40,206 bases of DNA from an endosymbiont of Lamellibrachia barhami (GTDB lineage: Bacteria > Pseudomonadota > Gammaproteobacteria > Chromatiales > Chromatiaceae). How positions within the stretch are numbered: position 1 is the stretch's first letter; every line of letters starts with the position of its first letter. A model generated the notes under the pieces. That model was not told the origin of the DNA. It ran no database searches and was given only the letters and a program-made list of their open reading frames with translations. Shown piece by piece: positions 24,646 to 33,670 of this stretch. The stretch is from the NCBI RefSeq assembly GCF_011947365.2, contig NZ_JAAVSH020000001.1:3868581-3908786 (forward strand). Reading direction: 5' to 3'. Position numbers and translations under genes: made by a program.

Positions 24646-25559
24646 CGTGCCGATTTCCTTTATGACCTGACTGTTTCACTGGCAGTCTGATGATGAAGGT
24701 GGTGCCTTTGCCATCTTCACTCTCCACCTCAATGGTGCCGCCGTGCTTATCCACGATTACCGACCAGGCGATCGCCAGTCCCTGGCCTGATCCTTTCCCC
24801 ACCTCCTTGGTGGTGAAAAAGGGGTCGAATACCCGCTTTTGAATCGCCTCCTGGATCTCACCCATCTTCCCACTCTCTCCCATTGCTTCATCGATCGCAT
24901 GGGCCGCGTTCACGATCAGATTCAGTATCACCTGGTTGAATTCACCGGGCAGCACCGACACCTGCGGCAGTTCCGGAGCCAGCTCGGTAATCAGTTCCGC
25001 GCTGTACTTCCACTCGTTGCGTGAGACATCGATAGTGGTCTCGATTGCCCGATTGAGGTCGGTGGGTGTCTTTTCCCCCGTTCCCGGGTGGGAAAACTCC
25101 TTCATCGCCTGGACGATCCTGGCAATCCGCCCCAACCCCTCCACAGACTGCTCGACGGCCCGGGGGATCTCCTCTTTCAGATAGTCGATATCGATCTCTT
25201 CCGCCACTCTCTTCGCCTCGTCCACCAGCACCTCCGGGACGCTTCCGCCGGTTGCAGGAGACGTAGACCGAGTTCGTGTCCTTGTAAAAGATCCGTTGCG
25301 GGAGATTGTCGACCAGCGTCCGGTAGGTATTCCTGCTTTTGCGCAGATCCTTCTCCATCTGTTTGCGCTCAGTGATATAGGGCTTGATCACCCAATAACT
25401 CATGACGGGTGAGACAATCAGGATCAAAACGAACGCATCGATGATCGCTTCCAGGCCTGGGGAGGAAATTGGACCCAATAGGGACAGGCCCAGCATGATC
25501 ATGCCTTCGACAAGGAAGACGATAATGGCGATTCGCAGTACTAGTTGGGTATTATTCAT
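24638..25559 (-). pseudogene. Second histidine kinase, right copy, two internal deletions
   Basis: The N-terminus from ATG 25559 (two membrane helices, start of PAS) matches the left copy. After VSCN the sequence jumps to the region after the H box (junction 25248-25256). Compared with the left copy 470 bp are missing, including most of the PAS and the phosphoacceptor His, and the frame shifts. A second, in-frame deletion of 66 bp removes the DTGKG ATP-binding box. The remaining 3' frame is open from 25231 to 24638 and runs 8 bp into the start of the neighbouring kinase remnant. Confidence 0.88.
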
Positions 25560-25573
25560 GAGTATCCGTACCC

Positions 25574-25657
25574 TCAAATGAAGGATTTATTTCTAACCCT
25601 ACATCTAACGGAACCATGGATTCCGGTGTCATCCACAAACAGAACAGGCTTTTTCAT
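25574..25657 (-). pseudogene. Fossil 5' end of a response regulator, right copy
   Basis: This is the same 27-codon stump as at 21757-21840, starting MKKPVLFVDD at ATG 25657, with a few substitutions. No ribosome binding site is seen. Confidence 0.55.
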
Positions 25658-25718
25658 AGTACGCCAGGCACGGTGCGTATCACTTTGACTAGCCCTCTTC
25701 CTTTTCCAATAAAAAATC

Positions 25719-25762
25719 TTATCGGCGTACAGATGCTATCGTCAGATAGTGGGGAATCTTTA
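25719..25762 (-). promoter_or_regulatory. Split sigma-28 promoter halves, right copy
   Basis: TAAAGATT (25755-25762) and GCCGATAA (25719-25726) are separated by 28 nt exactly as in the left unit, so the odd spacing predates the duplication. Confidence 0.3.
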
Positions 25763-26012
25763 GAATATTCCCAACGATTGCTTTTCCCTATCTCCTGAAG
25801 AATTTCGATACATTCACTGCCAGCTGCGGAAGATTAAAAGCCGATGCCAACTCCCCCCTCCTGGATCAACAACTGGAGTGAGACGAAGTTTCAATTCAAG
25901 AGAGACAAAGCCAAAAAGCAATTGGAATAAAAATCTGAAGGCATCACGCAGGAACAGGCACTGAATGAAGAAGGTGAAGGCTGAAAGCCTGAGACAATCA
26001 CAAAGGAGTGTA

Positions 26013-26046
26013 GTTTGCCGGTTCAAGCATAGCGGAACCGGCAAAC
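26013..26046. repeat. REP-like hairpin, right unit, first of a pair
   Basis: The 12-bp perfect stem GTTTGCCGGTTC / GAACCGGCAAAC has the loop AAGCATAGCG. Relative to the left unit (GTAGGCC.. stem) both arms have changed together, so base pairing is kept. It lies in the gap after the intact sbcB. Confidence 0.75.
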
Positions 26047-26075
26047 GCCGCATGCCGCTTGACCGGCCAGAAATT

Positions 26076-26101
26076 GCCTGATCCGCTGCGCTTGATCAGG
26101 C
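26076..26101. repeat. REP-like hairpin, right unit, second of a pair
   Basis: The stem GCCTGATC / GATCAGGC has the loop CGCTGCGCTT and is followed by CTACG. The whole is very like the enterobacterial REP (palindromic unit) pattern GCCTGATG...ATCAGGCCTAC. This palindrome is absent from the left unit. Confidence 0.75.
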
Positions 26102-26128
26102 CTACGCTATGGACTACAACTATCAGGC

Positions 26129-27562
26129 TTAACCTGCCAGCTTCTCAGCCCAGGCCAGCAATTCGGGGATGATTCTGCGCTTCTCTGGCGGCAGGGATTC
26201 GTCCATCTCCATCTCATCCAGACACGCCAGGTAGTCATCCATCGGCAACCCTGCCCCCTCACCCGGCTCAAACAGCCTGGCCTGCCGATACTCCTCCCAG
26301 CGCCCCCGTTCTTCCTCTGAGAGTGTCTCCGGCCAGTTGCGGGCACGGTAACGAAACAGCATCTCCGGTAGCCGCTGATCGTCGAAGGCCTGGGGGAAAC
26401 TGCTCAGATCGCCAGGAGCGACGGCCCTGATCTGTTCCATGCGGCGACGATCATCCGCACTGAAAAACCCACCGCCATAGAGATTCTGATCAGGATCCGA
26501 CACCTTTTCAAAGGTGGTTTTTTGATGGATCCGGCCAAGCTTTTCCTTCAAACCATCCGCCGCCAGCAAGGTTTTTCTATGCAGTTCACCCTGCCTGACA
26601 TCGATCTGCCAGCGTTCGGCAGCCGCTTCAGAGAGGGTATTCATCGGCACCACCACCGGACACTTGTTGAGATGCACCGTCTTCAGGGGCATCCGCTCAA
26701 TCCCCTCAGGCAGATCTGCCGCCGGGGTAAAGAGGCGCTGGTGGATCTCATCCTCACTCAGTGTGAGTAGTGGAGTCGGGTCATAACGAAGATCGAAGAC
26801 AATCACGCCATTGGAGTTGGTGGGATGAGCGGCCAGGGGCATTACCATCGCGATACAACCACGCTCGGCAGGATACATCGATGAGACATGCAGCACCGGC
26901 TTGCGCGCCCGCAGATTGAGCAGCTCCCCCACCGCCTGTTTCTTGCGTTTTTGAAAGACATAATCATAGAGCCTGGGCTGTTTCTGTTTGATCAGCCGGG
27001 CCATGGCAATGGTGGCATGCACATCCGAGAGCGCATCGTGGGCCGATTGATGGGAGATGCCATTGGCGGCGGTCAAGTGCTCCAGACGAAAACTGGGTTT
27101 GCCGTCCGGATGCCGGGGCCATTCGATCCCTTCCGGACGCAGTGCATGAGTCAGCCTGACCATGTCGATAATATCCCAGCGGGAGTTGCCATTCTGCCAC
27201 TCACGGGCATAGGGATCGAAAAAGTTACGGTAGAACCCGTAACGGGTCACTTCGTCATCGAAACGAATCGTGTTGTATCCCACCCCACAGGTGCCGGGGT
27301 GAGCCATCTCCTGGTGAATACGTCCCATGAACCCAGCTTCGACCAGCCCCTCTGCCAACGCCTTCTGCGGGGTGATACCGGTCACCATGCAGGCCTCCGG
27401 CTGGGGCAGCATGTCATTTGCGGGTTTGCAGTAGATGACCAGCGGCTCCCCCACCGGGTTCAGATCCTCATCCGTGCGCAGCCCCGCAAACTGGGCGGCC
27501 CGGTCCCAGCGGGGATTGGCGCCCCAAGTCTCGTAGTCGTGCCAGTAGAAGGAAAATGTCAT
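26129..27562 (-). CDS. sbcB: Exonuclease I (3'-5' single-strand DNA exonuclease)
   Basis: This 477-residue protein matches the E. coli enzyme in length (475). It has the DEDD exonuclease domain with D9/E11 (HDYETWG), TGITPQKA, GYNTIRFDDEVTRYGFYRNFFDPYAREW and the HDALSD motif with the catalytic His. The SH3-like and C-terminal domains follow. It degrades single-stranded DNA from the 3' end during recombination and mismatch repair. It is the intact partner of the truncated copy at 22239-23620; the duplication boundary falls at its codon 18. Transcription probably starts in the gap before 27562 on the minus strand. Confidence 0.95.
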   Translation of the reverse strand: MTFSFYWHDYETWGANPRWDRAAQFAGLRTDEDLNPVGEPLVIYCKPANDMLPQPEACMVTGITPQKALAEGLVEAGFMGRIHQEMAHPGTCGVGYNTIRFDDEVTRYGFYRNFFDPYAREWQNGNSRWDIIDMVRLTHALRPEGIEWPRHPDGKPSFRLEHLTAANGISHQSAHDALSDVHATIAMARLIKQKQPRLYDYVFQKRKKQAVGELLNLRARKPVLHVSSMYPAERGCIAMVMPLAAHPTNSNGVIVFDLRYDPTPLLTLSEDEIHQRLFTPAADLPEGIERMPLKTVHLNKCPVVVPMNTLSEAAAERWQIDVRQGELHRKTLLAADGLKEKLGRIHQKTTFEKVSDPDQNLYGGGFFSADDRRRMEQIRAVAPGDLSSFPQAFDDQRLPEMLFRYRARNWPETLSEEERGRWEEYRQARLFEPGEGAGLPMDDYLACLDEMEMDESLPPEKRRIIPELLAWAEKLAG

Positions 27563-27723
27563 GAGAGGTAGCGCTCTATCGATGTAATTATTCCGGGTTC
27601 AGCCGCTCATCCCAAGCAAAGAGCGGGAGAATAAAAGGAAAAAGATTATCTGACCCAAAGTCCACTAAATCAACACAATAATCATCTCTTTCGAATAGAT
27701 GCGTTAGTAAACCCTATTTTTCT

Positions 27724-27750
27724 TAAAGATTTAAAAAGAAAGGCCGATAG
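27724..27750 (+). promoter_or_regulatory. Near-consensus sigma-28 (FliA) promoter
   Basis: TAAAGATT (27724-27731), an 11-nt spacer and GCCGATAG (27743-27750) match TAAAGTTT-N11-GCCGATAA at 14 of 16 positions. The predicted transcript starts about 100 nt before the binding-protein gene. In the rest of the 298-bp gap (27563-27860) I see an inverted GGGTAT/ATACCC pair (about 27804-27835) but no other clear element. Confidence 0.75.
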
Positions 27751-27860
27751 ATGTGTTCAGTAGCGGGTTTAGAACCATGGATGACCCACTTTCCGGCTTG
27801 GGTATTGACTTGATTTGTTGACCCGATACCCAATTTTTTCAAGGATTTACAGGAGCTGTA

Positions 27861-29036
27861 ATGAACACACCATTTCTTTCTCATTTTCGTAAAACTGCTA
27901 TTTCCCTGCTGATCACTTGCACATTTGGCTTCTCTGCTGCACAGGCGGCTGAGATCAAGGTGGGCATGTCAACCGCCCTGAGTGGCCCTGCCCAAGCCTT
28001 GGGTCAAGACATGAAACGAGGCATTGAAGCCTATTTCAACCAAGTCAATAAAAAAGGAATCAATGGCAATACCCTGAAACTGGTTGTCCTGGATGATGGC
28101 TATGAGCCTGCCAAGGCCGCCCCAAATATGCACAAACTTATCGATGACGAGAAGGTGGTAGCAGTGATGGGGAATGTTGGAACACCCACTGCGATCGTCA
28201 GCGTGCCGATCTCCAATAAGAAAAAAACGCTCTTATTTGGCGCCTTCACAGGGGCTGGTGTTCTGCGCCAATCCCCGCCAGACCGCTACATCATCAATTA
28301 CCGGGCAAGTTATGCGGAAGAGACTGCGGCGATGATCGATGGTCTTCTCTCCTCTGGTATCAAAGCCGAAGAGATCGCCTTCTTTACCCAAAATGACGGT
28401 TATGGTGATGCAGGTTACAAAGGCGCAATGAAGGCGCTGAAGGCCAAAGGCGTTGCAAGTCCTGAAAAACTGACGCACGGCCGTTACACCCGCAACACGC
28501 TGAATGTGGAAGAGGGTCTGGGAACCATCCTTGATGCTGAGGTTGAACCCAAGGCCATCATCATGGTGGGAGCCTATGGACCCTGCGCCAAGTTTATAAA
28601 AATGGCCAAGGAAGAGCTGCCGGACGCCAAGTACCTGAATGTCTCATTTGTCGGCAGTACAGCGCTGGCCAAGGCACTGGGCGACAAGGGTGACGGCGTC
28701 ATCGTGACTCAGGTGGTGCCGCACTTCAATACCGACCACGCCACAGTGAAAGAGTATCGTGATGCTCTCAAAGCCTATGATGCCAATGCCAAGCCCGGCT
28801 TTGTTTCCCTCGAGGGTTATCTGGTAGCCAAGCTGTTTGCTGAAGGTATGAAAAATGCCGGTTCCAATCCCAACAGAGAGAGCATCATAGATGGGCTGGA
28901 GTCACTGAACGCTCCTAAGATTGATATCGGCAGCAAGGTTAGTTTCAGCAAGACGGAGCATCAAGCAAGCCACAAATTGTGGCCGACCATGATCAAGCAG
29001 GGACAGTTTGTCGCCTTCAACTGGTCTGAAATCTGA
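27861..29036 (+). CDS. Periplasmic ligand-binding protein (LivJ/LivK-like, type I fold)
   Basis: This 391-residue protein has a signal peptide (about 1-29, cleavage after SAAQA). It belongs to the branched-chain amino acid / amide binding-protein family: EIKVGMSTALSGPAQALGQDMKRGIEAYFNQVN, then DDGYEPAKAAPNMHKLID and GNVGTPTAIVSVPI. The ribosome binding site AGGAGC is good. No ABC permease or ATPase gene is nearby. Instead a chemoreceptor gene follows 73 bp downstream, and the promoter is of the flagellar type. The likely role is to capture a ligand and present it to that receptor rather than to feed a transporter. The ligand is unknown. Confidence 0.9.
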   Translation: MNTPFLSHFRKTAISLLITCTFGFSAAQAAEIKVGMSTALSGPAQALGQDMKRGIEAYFNQVNKKGINGNTLKLVVLDDGYEPAKAAPNMHKLIDDEKVVAVMGNVGTPTAIVSVPISNKKKTLLFGAFTGAGVLRQSPPDRYIINYRASYAEETAAMIDGLLSSGIKAEEIAFFTQNDGYGDAGYKGAMKALKAKGVASPEKLTHGRYTRNTLNVEEGLGTILDAEVEPKAIIMVGAYGPCAKFIKMAKEELPDAKYLNVSFVGSTALAKALGDKGDGVIVTQVVPHFNTDHATVKEYRDALKAYDANAKPGFVSLEGYLVAKLFAEGMKNAGSNPNRESIIDGLESLNAPKIDIGSKVSFSKTEHQASHKLWPTMIKQGQFVAFNWSEI

Positions 29037-29109
29037 ACCTGAAGCGGGAGAGGTGTGATGGCTACCCCTCCCGCGACTGTTTTGGGTTGCTCGTTGTATT
29101 AAGGAAAAA

Positions 29110-31278
29110 ATGATGAAAAAAACCAACATCACAATCAAAGGGCTTTTAGTTGTCTGGGTGCTCATTGCTGTAACAACTGTTTTGATTCTGGTTCTTACCG
29201 CTTTGGACTCCTATCAAAGCGTTTCTAAAAACCAGCAGGTAGTCACCGATAAAGCCAAACCACTTCAGGTTGCCAACAACGAGATCAAGAGTGCCATTAC
29301 AGGTGTTATTGGACGCCAGTTAAGGGTTATCAGCAGCGATTCCTCAGAGAAGCTGGCGGGCCTGCAGGATCGTGATCCGTTGGAATCGAGGTTCACTTCT
29401 GCAATGAGCAGCGCACGGCAGGCTGCAGGGGACGATAGCAGTGTAATAGAGCCTCTCGCTGCACTTGAAGAGGCGTATAAAGTTTTCATAAGCGCAGACA
29501 CCGTTCTATTTGAAAAAAAGAAAACCATTTTACAAATCAATATCGAACAGAAAGACTACGTTGAAAAGATGGATTCATCGATTCAGGATATCCAAAAGGT
29601 TGCTGAAGGCATTGCGGGAAAGATTAACTTCGCCAATAAACGGGCCAAACGACGTATTCGCAAACTCTACAAAAAGATACAGGATCTTCAGGATATAGAG
29701 GACGTGGAAGAGCCGGAAGCGAAAATTGCATTCCAGTTTCGTGACCAGGTTGGCGAGCAACTATTGAGTCGAACAGCCGACCTGCAGCAGGTGAGCGCAA
29801 ACATCCGAACCGGTGTCGCCATTATGGGTAGCTTGGGGCGGCAATTTATGTTGGAGAGCAGTCCCGACATCCTGACCAGCATCAAAGATAATCAACTTAC
29901 CCAGTTAATCCAGTCAACCAAAGCATCCATTTCCAAGATTGATGAAGGATCAAGAGACAACCCGGAACTCAATACTCAGATAAAGCATTTGAACAGTGAT
30001 TTCCAACAATTGGTCAATACCCTCATCAACGAAGAAAGCTCTATTCTTACGTCACGTAGAAAGGGTCTGAGGGTTACCGCCGAGATGCTGTCAGCACACG
30101 CTGACGTGCAATCTGCAACAGAGTCAATGGAACAGGCCATCAATTTGGTGGTTCAAGCTGTTGACCAGATTCAGGCAGGCGTTGATGAACAGGGACGTCG
30201 GGTAATCAGTGATAGCCGCACCATCTTATTGATAACGGCATCAGTGGCTCTGGTTGTTATCATTTTAATCAGCTTTATTGTCCTGCGCCGGGTCAATCGT
30301 CCGCTGGCAATGGCCACGAAAGCCATGCGTGATTTTGCCCAGGGCGACATTTCAAATCGCATGAATTACAAAGGTCGAGATGAGTTTGCCGCATTGGCCC
30401 ATGATTTTAATGCACTTGCAGAAAACATTTGCGGCCTCATCGAGGATATACATAGATCGAGCAACGAACTATCATCCGGCGCTGAAAATCTTTCGTCCAT
30501 CTCGACCCAGACCAATCTCGGGATAGAGAGGCAGCAGAGTGAAACCACACAGGTGGCCACTGCCATGAATGAGATGGCAGTAACAGCACAGGAAATGGCG
30601 AAAAATGCCAACCATGCAGAACAGGCGGCTCAACAGGCCAATGCTGAGGCAGTCAAAGGACATGACGTTGTCAGCGAGGCCGTCCGCGCTACAAACGACC
30701 TCGCGAGTGAGGTGCAAAATGTCTCCATTGCCATCCACAAACTGGAAGATGAGAGTGAGTCAATCAGCACTGTTTTGGATGTCATTCGCAGCATCGCGGA
30801 ACAGACTAATCTGTTGGCCCTAAATGCCGCTATAGAGGCGGCTCGGGCAGGCGAACAGGGACGCGGATTTGCCGTTGTTGCTGATGAGGTGCGCACCTTG
30901 GCAGGACGAACACAGGACTCAACCCAAGAGATTCAGCAAATCATTGAACGGGTTCAACAAGGCGCTAAAGAGGCTGTCTATGCCATGGAGAAAGGCAGGG
31001 AAAAGGCTACAAACAGTGTGGAAAAAGTTGAAAAAGCAGGAGAAACACTGAGTGAAATCATCCAGGCGGTGGGACAGATCAAAGAGATGAACGTCCAGAT
31101 TGCCACTGCCGTGGAACAACAGGGTGCTGTCGTGGAAGAGATCAACCAGAACGTGGTCTCCATCAATGCACTCGCTTCTCAAACAGCTGATGGTGCAAGA
31201 CACACGGCTACAGCCAGTATGGAGCAAGCTGGCCTGGCGACTAATTTAAAGGGAATGGCAGCCAAGTTTTCCACCTAA
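29110..31278 (+). CDS. Methyl-accepting chemotaxis protein with large periplasmic domain
   Basis: This 722-residue chemoreceptor has TM1 (about 11-32), a mostly helical periplasmic domain of about 335 residues, TM2 (about 369-391, [20 protein letters not shown]), and HAMP (392-445). The signalling domain carries the conserved tip [37 protein letters not shown]. The large all-helical sensor could hold a helical-bimodular or similar fold. The start ATG 29110 follows AAGGA; a second ATG is adjacent. No C-terminal CheR-binding pentapeptide is seen (it ends MAAKFST). It probably reads the ligand-loaded binding protein encoded just upstream and controls CheA outside this window. Confidence 0.93.
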   Translation: MMKKTNITIKGLLVVWVLIAVTTVLILVLTALDSYQSVSKNQQVVTDKAKPLQVANNEIKSAITGVIGRQLRVISSDSSEKLAGLQDRDPLESRFTSAMSSARQAAGDDSSVIEPLAALEEAYKVFISADTVLFEKKKTILQINIEQKDYVEKMDSSIQDIQKVAEGIAGKINFANKRAKRRIRKLYKKIQDLQDIEDVEEPEAKIAFQFRDQVGEQLLSRTADLQQVSANIRTGVAIMGSLGRQFMLESSPDILTSIKDNQLTQLIQSTKASISKIDEGSRDNPELNTQIKHLNSDFQQLVNTLINEESSILTSRRKGLRVTAEMLSAHADVQSATESMEQAINLVVQAVDQIQAGVDEQGRRVISDSRTILLITASVALVVIILISFIVLRRVNRPLAMATKAMRDFAQGDISNRMNYKGRDEFAALAHDFNALAENICGLIEDIHRSSNELSSGAENLSSISTQTNLGIERQQSETTQVATAMNEMAVTAQEMAKNANHAEQAAQQANAEAVKGHDVVSEAVRATNDLASEVQNVSIAIHKLEDESESISTVLDVIRSIAEQTNLLALNAAIEAARAGEQGRGFAVVADEVRTLAGRTQDSTQEIQQIIERVQQGAKEAVYAMEKGREKATNSVEKVEKAGETLSEIIQAVGQIKEMNVQIATAVEQQGAVVEEINQNVVSINALASQTADGARHTATASMEQAGLATNLKGMAAKFST

Positions 31279-31352
31279 CATCCGCTTCAAACGGTTAAAC
31301 CCGACAGACTCCTGGCTGGAAACAATGAGCCGCTGATATGTAATCGGTCATA

Positions 31353-31388
31353 AAAAAACCACCCCAGCTGACAGCGGGGTGGTTTTTT
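31353..31388. terminator. Two-way rho-independent terminator
   Basis: A 13-bp perfect stem (AAAAAACCACCCC / GGGGTGGTTTTTT) has a 10-nt loop and T-runs on both strands. It lies between the chemoreceptor gene and the convergent rplS. Confidence 0.92.
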
Positions 31389-31417
31389 CAACGCAGGGAA
31401 AAAGACAGCGGTTGGAT

Positions 31418-31762
31418 CTAGATCTTTTCCTTGATACGAGCAGCCCTGCCGGTAAGGCCACGCAGATAGTAGAGTTTGGCACGTCGCACGTCACCACGAC
31501 GGGTGACCTTGATCTCGGCAACCAGTGGGCTGTAGGTCTGAAAGACACGTTCAACACCTTCACCGTGGGAGATCTTGCGTACGGTAAAGGCGGAGTCGAG
31601 ACCGCGATTACGCTTTGCGATCACCACGCCTTCAAAGGCCTGCAGACGCTCACGCTCGCCCTCTTTGATCTTTACCTGCACGACCACGGTATCTCCGGGG
31701 CCAAAATCCGGTATCTCACGACCCATCTGCTCAGCGTTGAGTTCCGCGATGATATTACTCAT
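31418..31762 (-). CDS. rplS: 50S ribosomal protein L19
   Basis: This 114-residue bL19 is of normal length, with typical [30 protein letters not shown], and [18 protein letters not shown] followed by [20 protein letters not shown]. It is a structural protein at the interface of the ribosomal subunits. It is the last gene of rpsP-rimM-trmD-rplS, starting 3 bp after trmD, and is followed by the terminator at 31353-31388. Confidence 0.98.
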   Translation of the reverse strand: MSNIIAELNAEQMGREIPDFGPGDTVVVQVKIKEGERERLQAFEGVVIAKRNRGLDSAFTVRKISHGEGVERVFQTYSPLVAEIKVTRRGDVRRAKLYYLRGLTGRAARIKEKI

Positions 31763-31765
31763 GGT

Positions 31766-32527
31766 CTATTGCTCCTGTTCTTGCTCGGCATCTCCCGACG
31801 CGAGACCTATTTCATCTAAAATCGTTTGTTCTTCTGCCGTCATCTGACGGCCTTTCAGCAGATCGGGACGGCGTTCCAGGGTTCGCTTCAGCGCCTGTTC
31901 AAGCCGCCAGTGGCGAATCACCTCATGGTTGCCACCCTGTAAAACCGGGGGGACACCCACGCCGTCTATCTGCTCAGGACGGGTATAGTGTGGACAATCC
32001 AGCAACCCATCCATAAAAGAATCCTGTTCTGCCGAGTCCGCAGCGCCCAGCACCCCAGGCAGCAGGCGGATCACCGCGTCCATCAAAACCATCGCCGCCA
32101 GCTCACCGCCGCTCAGCACATAGTCTCCGATGGACCACTCCTCATCCACGTAGCGGTCGATCACCCGCTCGTCGATACCTTCGTAACGGCCGGCGATGAG
32201 GATAAGCCGTTGGCCGCTAGTCGCCAGGCTGCGCGCCGCATCCTGGTCAAATCTTTTGCCCTGTGGGCTTAGGTAGATCACCTTTGCGCCGGGGGAAACC
32301 TTTTGGGCATCCTCGAGGGCCGCTTGCAGTGGCGCATATTTCATCACCATGCCGGGGCCACCGCCGTAGGGCCGGTCGTCCACCGTGCGATGTACATCCG
32401 TGGTGTAGTCCCGTGGATTCCAGAGCTTCAGCTCAGCCAGCCCCCGCTCCAGGGCACGTCCTACAACCCCTTGCGCTTTCAGGGCATCGAACATCGGCGG
32501 CATCAGACTGATAACATCGAAACGCAT
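31766..32527 (-). CDS. trmD: tRNA (guanine-N1)-methyltransferase
   Basis: TrmD methylates G37 of certain tRNAs with S-adenosylmethionine, preventing frameshifting. The 253 residues have normal length. Motifs include [43 protein letters not shown], and [29 protein letters not shown] of the trefoil knot. It starts 10 bp after rimM. Confidence 0.97.
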   Translation of the reverse strand: MRFDVISLMPPMFDALKAQGVVGRALERGLAELKLWNPRDYTTDVHRTVDDRPYGGGPGMVMKYAPLQAALEDAQKVSPGAKVIYLSPQGKRFDQDAARSLATSGQRLILIAGRYEGIDERVIDRYVDEEWSIGDYVLSGGELAAMVLMDAVIRLLPGVLGAADSAEQDSFMDGLLDCPHYTRPEQIDGVGVPPVLQGGNHEVIRHWRLEQALKRTLERRPDLLKGRQMTAEEQTILDEIGLASGDAEQEQEQ

Positions 32528-32537
32528 CCAGTCCAGC

Positions 32538-33041
32538 CTAGAAATCCGGATCCCAGTCCACGACCATCAGACCGTCTTCCAGATCCACACTGCGGATCGC
32601 CTCACCCCAGGTATAGGGAATCAGGCGTTCACGGTCACCCTTGACCACTACTACATCATTGGCACCGGTCTCGAACAGGTGAGACACCTTGCCCAGCCCG
32701 ACGCCTTCGACGGTCTCAACCCGCAAACCCTGCAGATCGGACCAGTAAAACTCATTTTTTGCCAGCTTCGGCAACTGGTCGCGGCGGATAGCGATCTCGC
32801 AGTCCATCAACTCCGCTGCCTGATCACGGTCGTCGCAACCCTCTATAGACGCTACGACACCTTTGCCCTGCCGATGTCCTTCCAGGACTTTTCTCTCTTC
32901 CCAGCCTGTTTTACGCTTCAGATACCAGGGGGAGTACTTGAGTATCCCTTCCCGTGGTATGGCGTGAGAGTAGACTTTGAACCAGCCCCGAACCCCGAAA
33001 AACCCGGAGATCCTGCCCATAGTCACCATCTCTTCGGACAT
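32538..33041 (-). CDS. rimM: 16S rRNA processing protein RimM
   Basis: RimM (167 residues) helps mature the 3' domain of the 30S subunit by binding uS19. It has the N-terminal barrel ([22 protein letters not shown]) and the C-terminal PRC-like barrel ([37 protein letters not shown]). It starts 43 bp after rpsP. Confidence 0.96.
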   Translation of the reverse strand: MSEEMVTMGRISGFFGVRGWFKVYSHAIPREGILKYSPWYLKRKTGWEERKVLEGHRQGKGVVASIEGCDDRDQAAELMDCEIAIRRDQLPKLAKNEFYWSDLQGLRVETVEGVGLGKVSHLFETGANDVVVVKGDRERLIPYTWGEAIRSVDLEDGLMVVDWDPDF

Positions 33042-33084
33042 TTGGAATCTCAGTCCGTGGTGATTAGCGGACAGTCAGCCGGGA

Positions 33085-33336
33085 TCAGGCTGCCTGCTTG
33101 GCGGCTTCCTTCAGCAGAGAGACGACACGGTCGCTGGTCTGGGCGCCTTTGGAGACCCAGTGATCAATGCGATCACGCTCAACACGCAGACGCTCTTCGC
33201 CGCCGGTGGCACCGGGATTGAAGAAGCCGAGACGCTCAATGTAGCGACCGTCACGGGCGTTACGGCTGTCAGTCACCACAATGTGGTAAAAAGCCCGTTT
33301 CTTGGCGCCGGTTCTGGAAAGACGAATGGTTACCAT
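33085..33336 (-). CDS. rpsP: 30S ribosomal protein S16
   Basis: This 83-residue bS16 has its usual start [21 protein letters not shown] and [15 protein letters not shown] core. First gene of the ribosomal/tRNA operon. In many proteobacteria ffh directly precedes it; here about 1 kb of repeats and an orphan gene separate them. Confidence 0.97.
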   Translation of the reverse strand: MVTIRLSRTGAKKRAFYHIVVTDSRNARDGRYIERLGFFNPGATGGEERLRVERDRIDHWVSKGAQTSDRVVSLLKEAAKQAA

Positions 33337-33435
33337 GCTTGTACCCTTGAAAATTCTTTAAGCAACCGGCAAACTCACCGGCGGGAAACGCGGAATTATA
33401 ACTGAATAATTCAGAAAGTGAAGCATGGATTAAGA

Positions 33436-33463
33436 TTAAAGGTTAAAGGTTAAAGGCTAAAGG
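33436..33463. repeat. Four tandem TTAAAGG heptads
   Basis: Three exact TTAAAGG units and a fourth CTAAAGG lie head to tail about 100 bp upstream of rpsP. The reverse complement pattern recurs at 33630-33657 and 34351-34378. Confidence 0.8.
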
Positions 33464-33546
33464 AGAGAAAAGTCCGGAATTTCATCCGAAATCCGCCCGG
33501 TGCCGACAAATTTTGGGGCTTCGTGGTCACCTTAATATTAGGTATG

Positions 33547-33574
33547 GGCCGGTTCCGCTACGCTTGAACCGGCC
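33547..33574. repeat. REP-like hairpin with CGCTACGCTT loop
   Basis: The 9-bp stem GGCCGGTTC / GAACCGGCC encloses CGCTACGCTT, the exact reverse complement of the loop at 22205-22214. It is therefore another member of the same family in the opposite orientation. Confidence 0.75.
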
Positions 33575-33613
33575 TGCCAGCTTCCCATCGCAGTAACGAC
33601 GAGATTCGGCCTA

Positions 33614-33657
33614 TCCGGTGGCACGGCCACCTTTAACCTTTTGCCTTTCGCCTTTAA
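33614..33657. repeat. TCCGGTGGCACGGCC element with CCTTTNN heptads, copy 1
   Basis: The 15-mer TCCGGTGGCACGGCC (33614-33628), containing the small palindrome GGTGGC-ACG-GCCACC, is followed by four heptads of the form CCTTTNN (33630-33657). This copy lies just beyond the 3' end of the Cys-rich gene. Confidence 0.7.
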
Positions 33658-33670
33658 CCTGTTTTTTCAA

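Larger units (their letters stand above)
23621..27510. repeat. Tandem duplication, right unit (3890 bp)
   Basis: This unit is the second copy of 19258-23620, shortened by two deletions of 470 and 66 bp and many single-base losses and enlarged slightly by extra sequence near 26047-26128. It ends inside sbcB at 27510, where the intact gene continues to its start at 27562. Confidence 0.88.
33337..33670. other. Repeat-rich intergenic region before rpsP
   Basis: These 334 bp hold the heptad array at 33436-33463, a REP-like hairpin at 33547-33574 and an inverse heptad array at 33614-33657. The rpsP promoter should lie in the first ~100 bp, but I cannot place it. The section 33463-33546 shows nothing I recognise. 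Confidence 0.6.

Noticed and set aside
26888-27571. Plus-strand open frame of 227 codons opposite sbcB
   Set aside because: Antisense to a full-length, conserved exonuclease I gene; also broken in the other copy.
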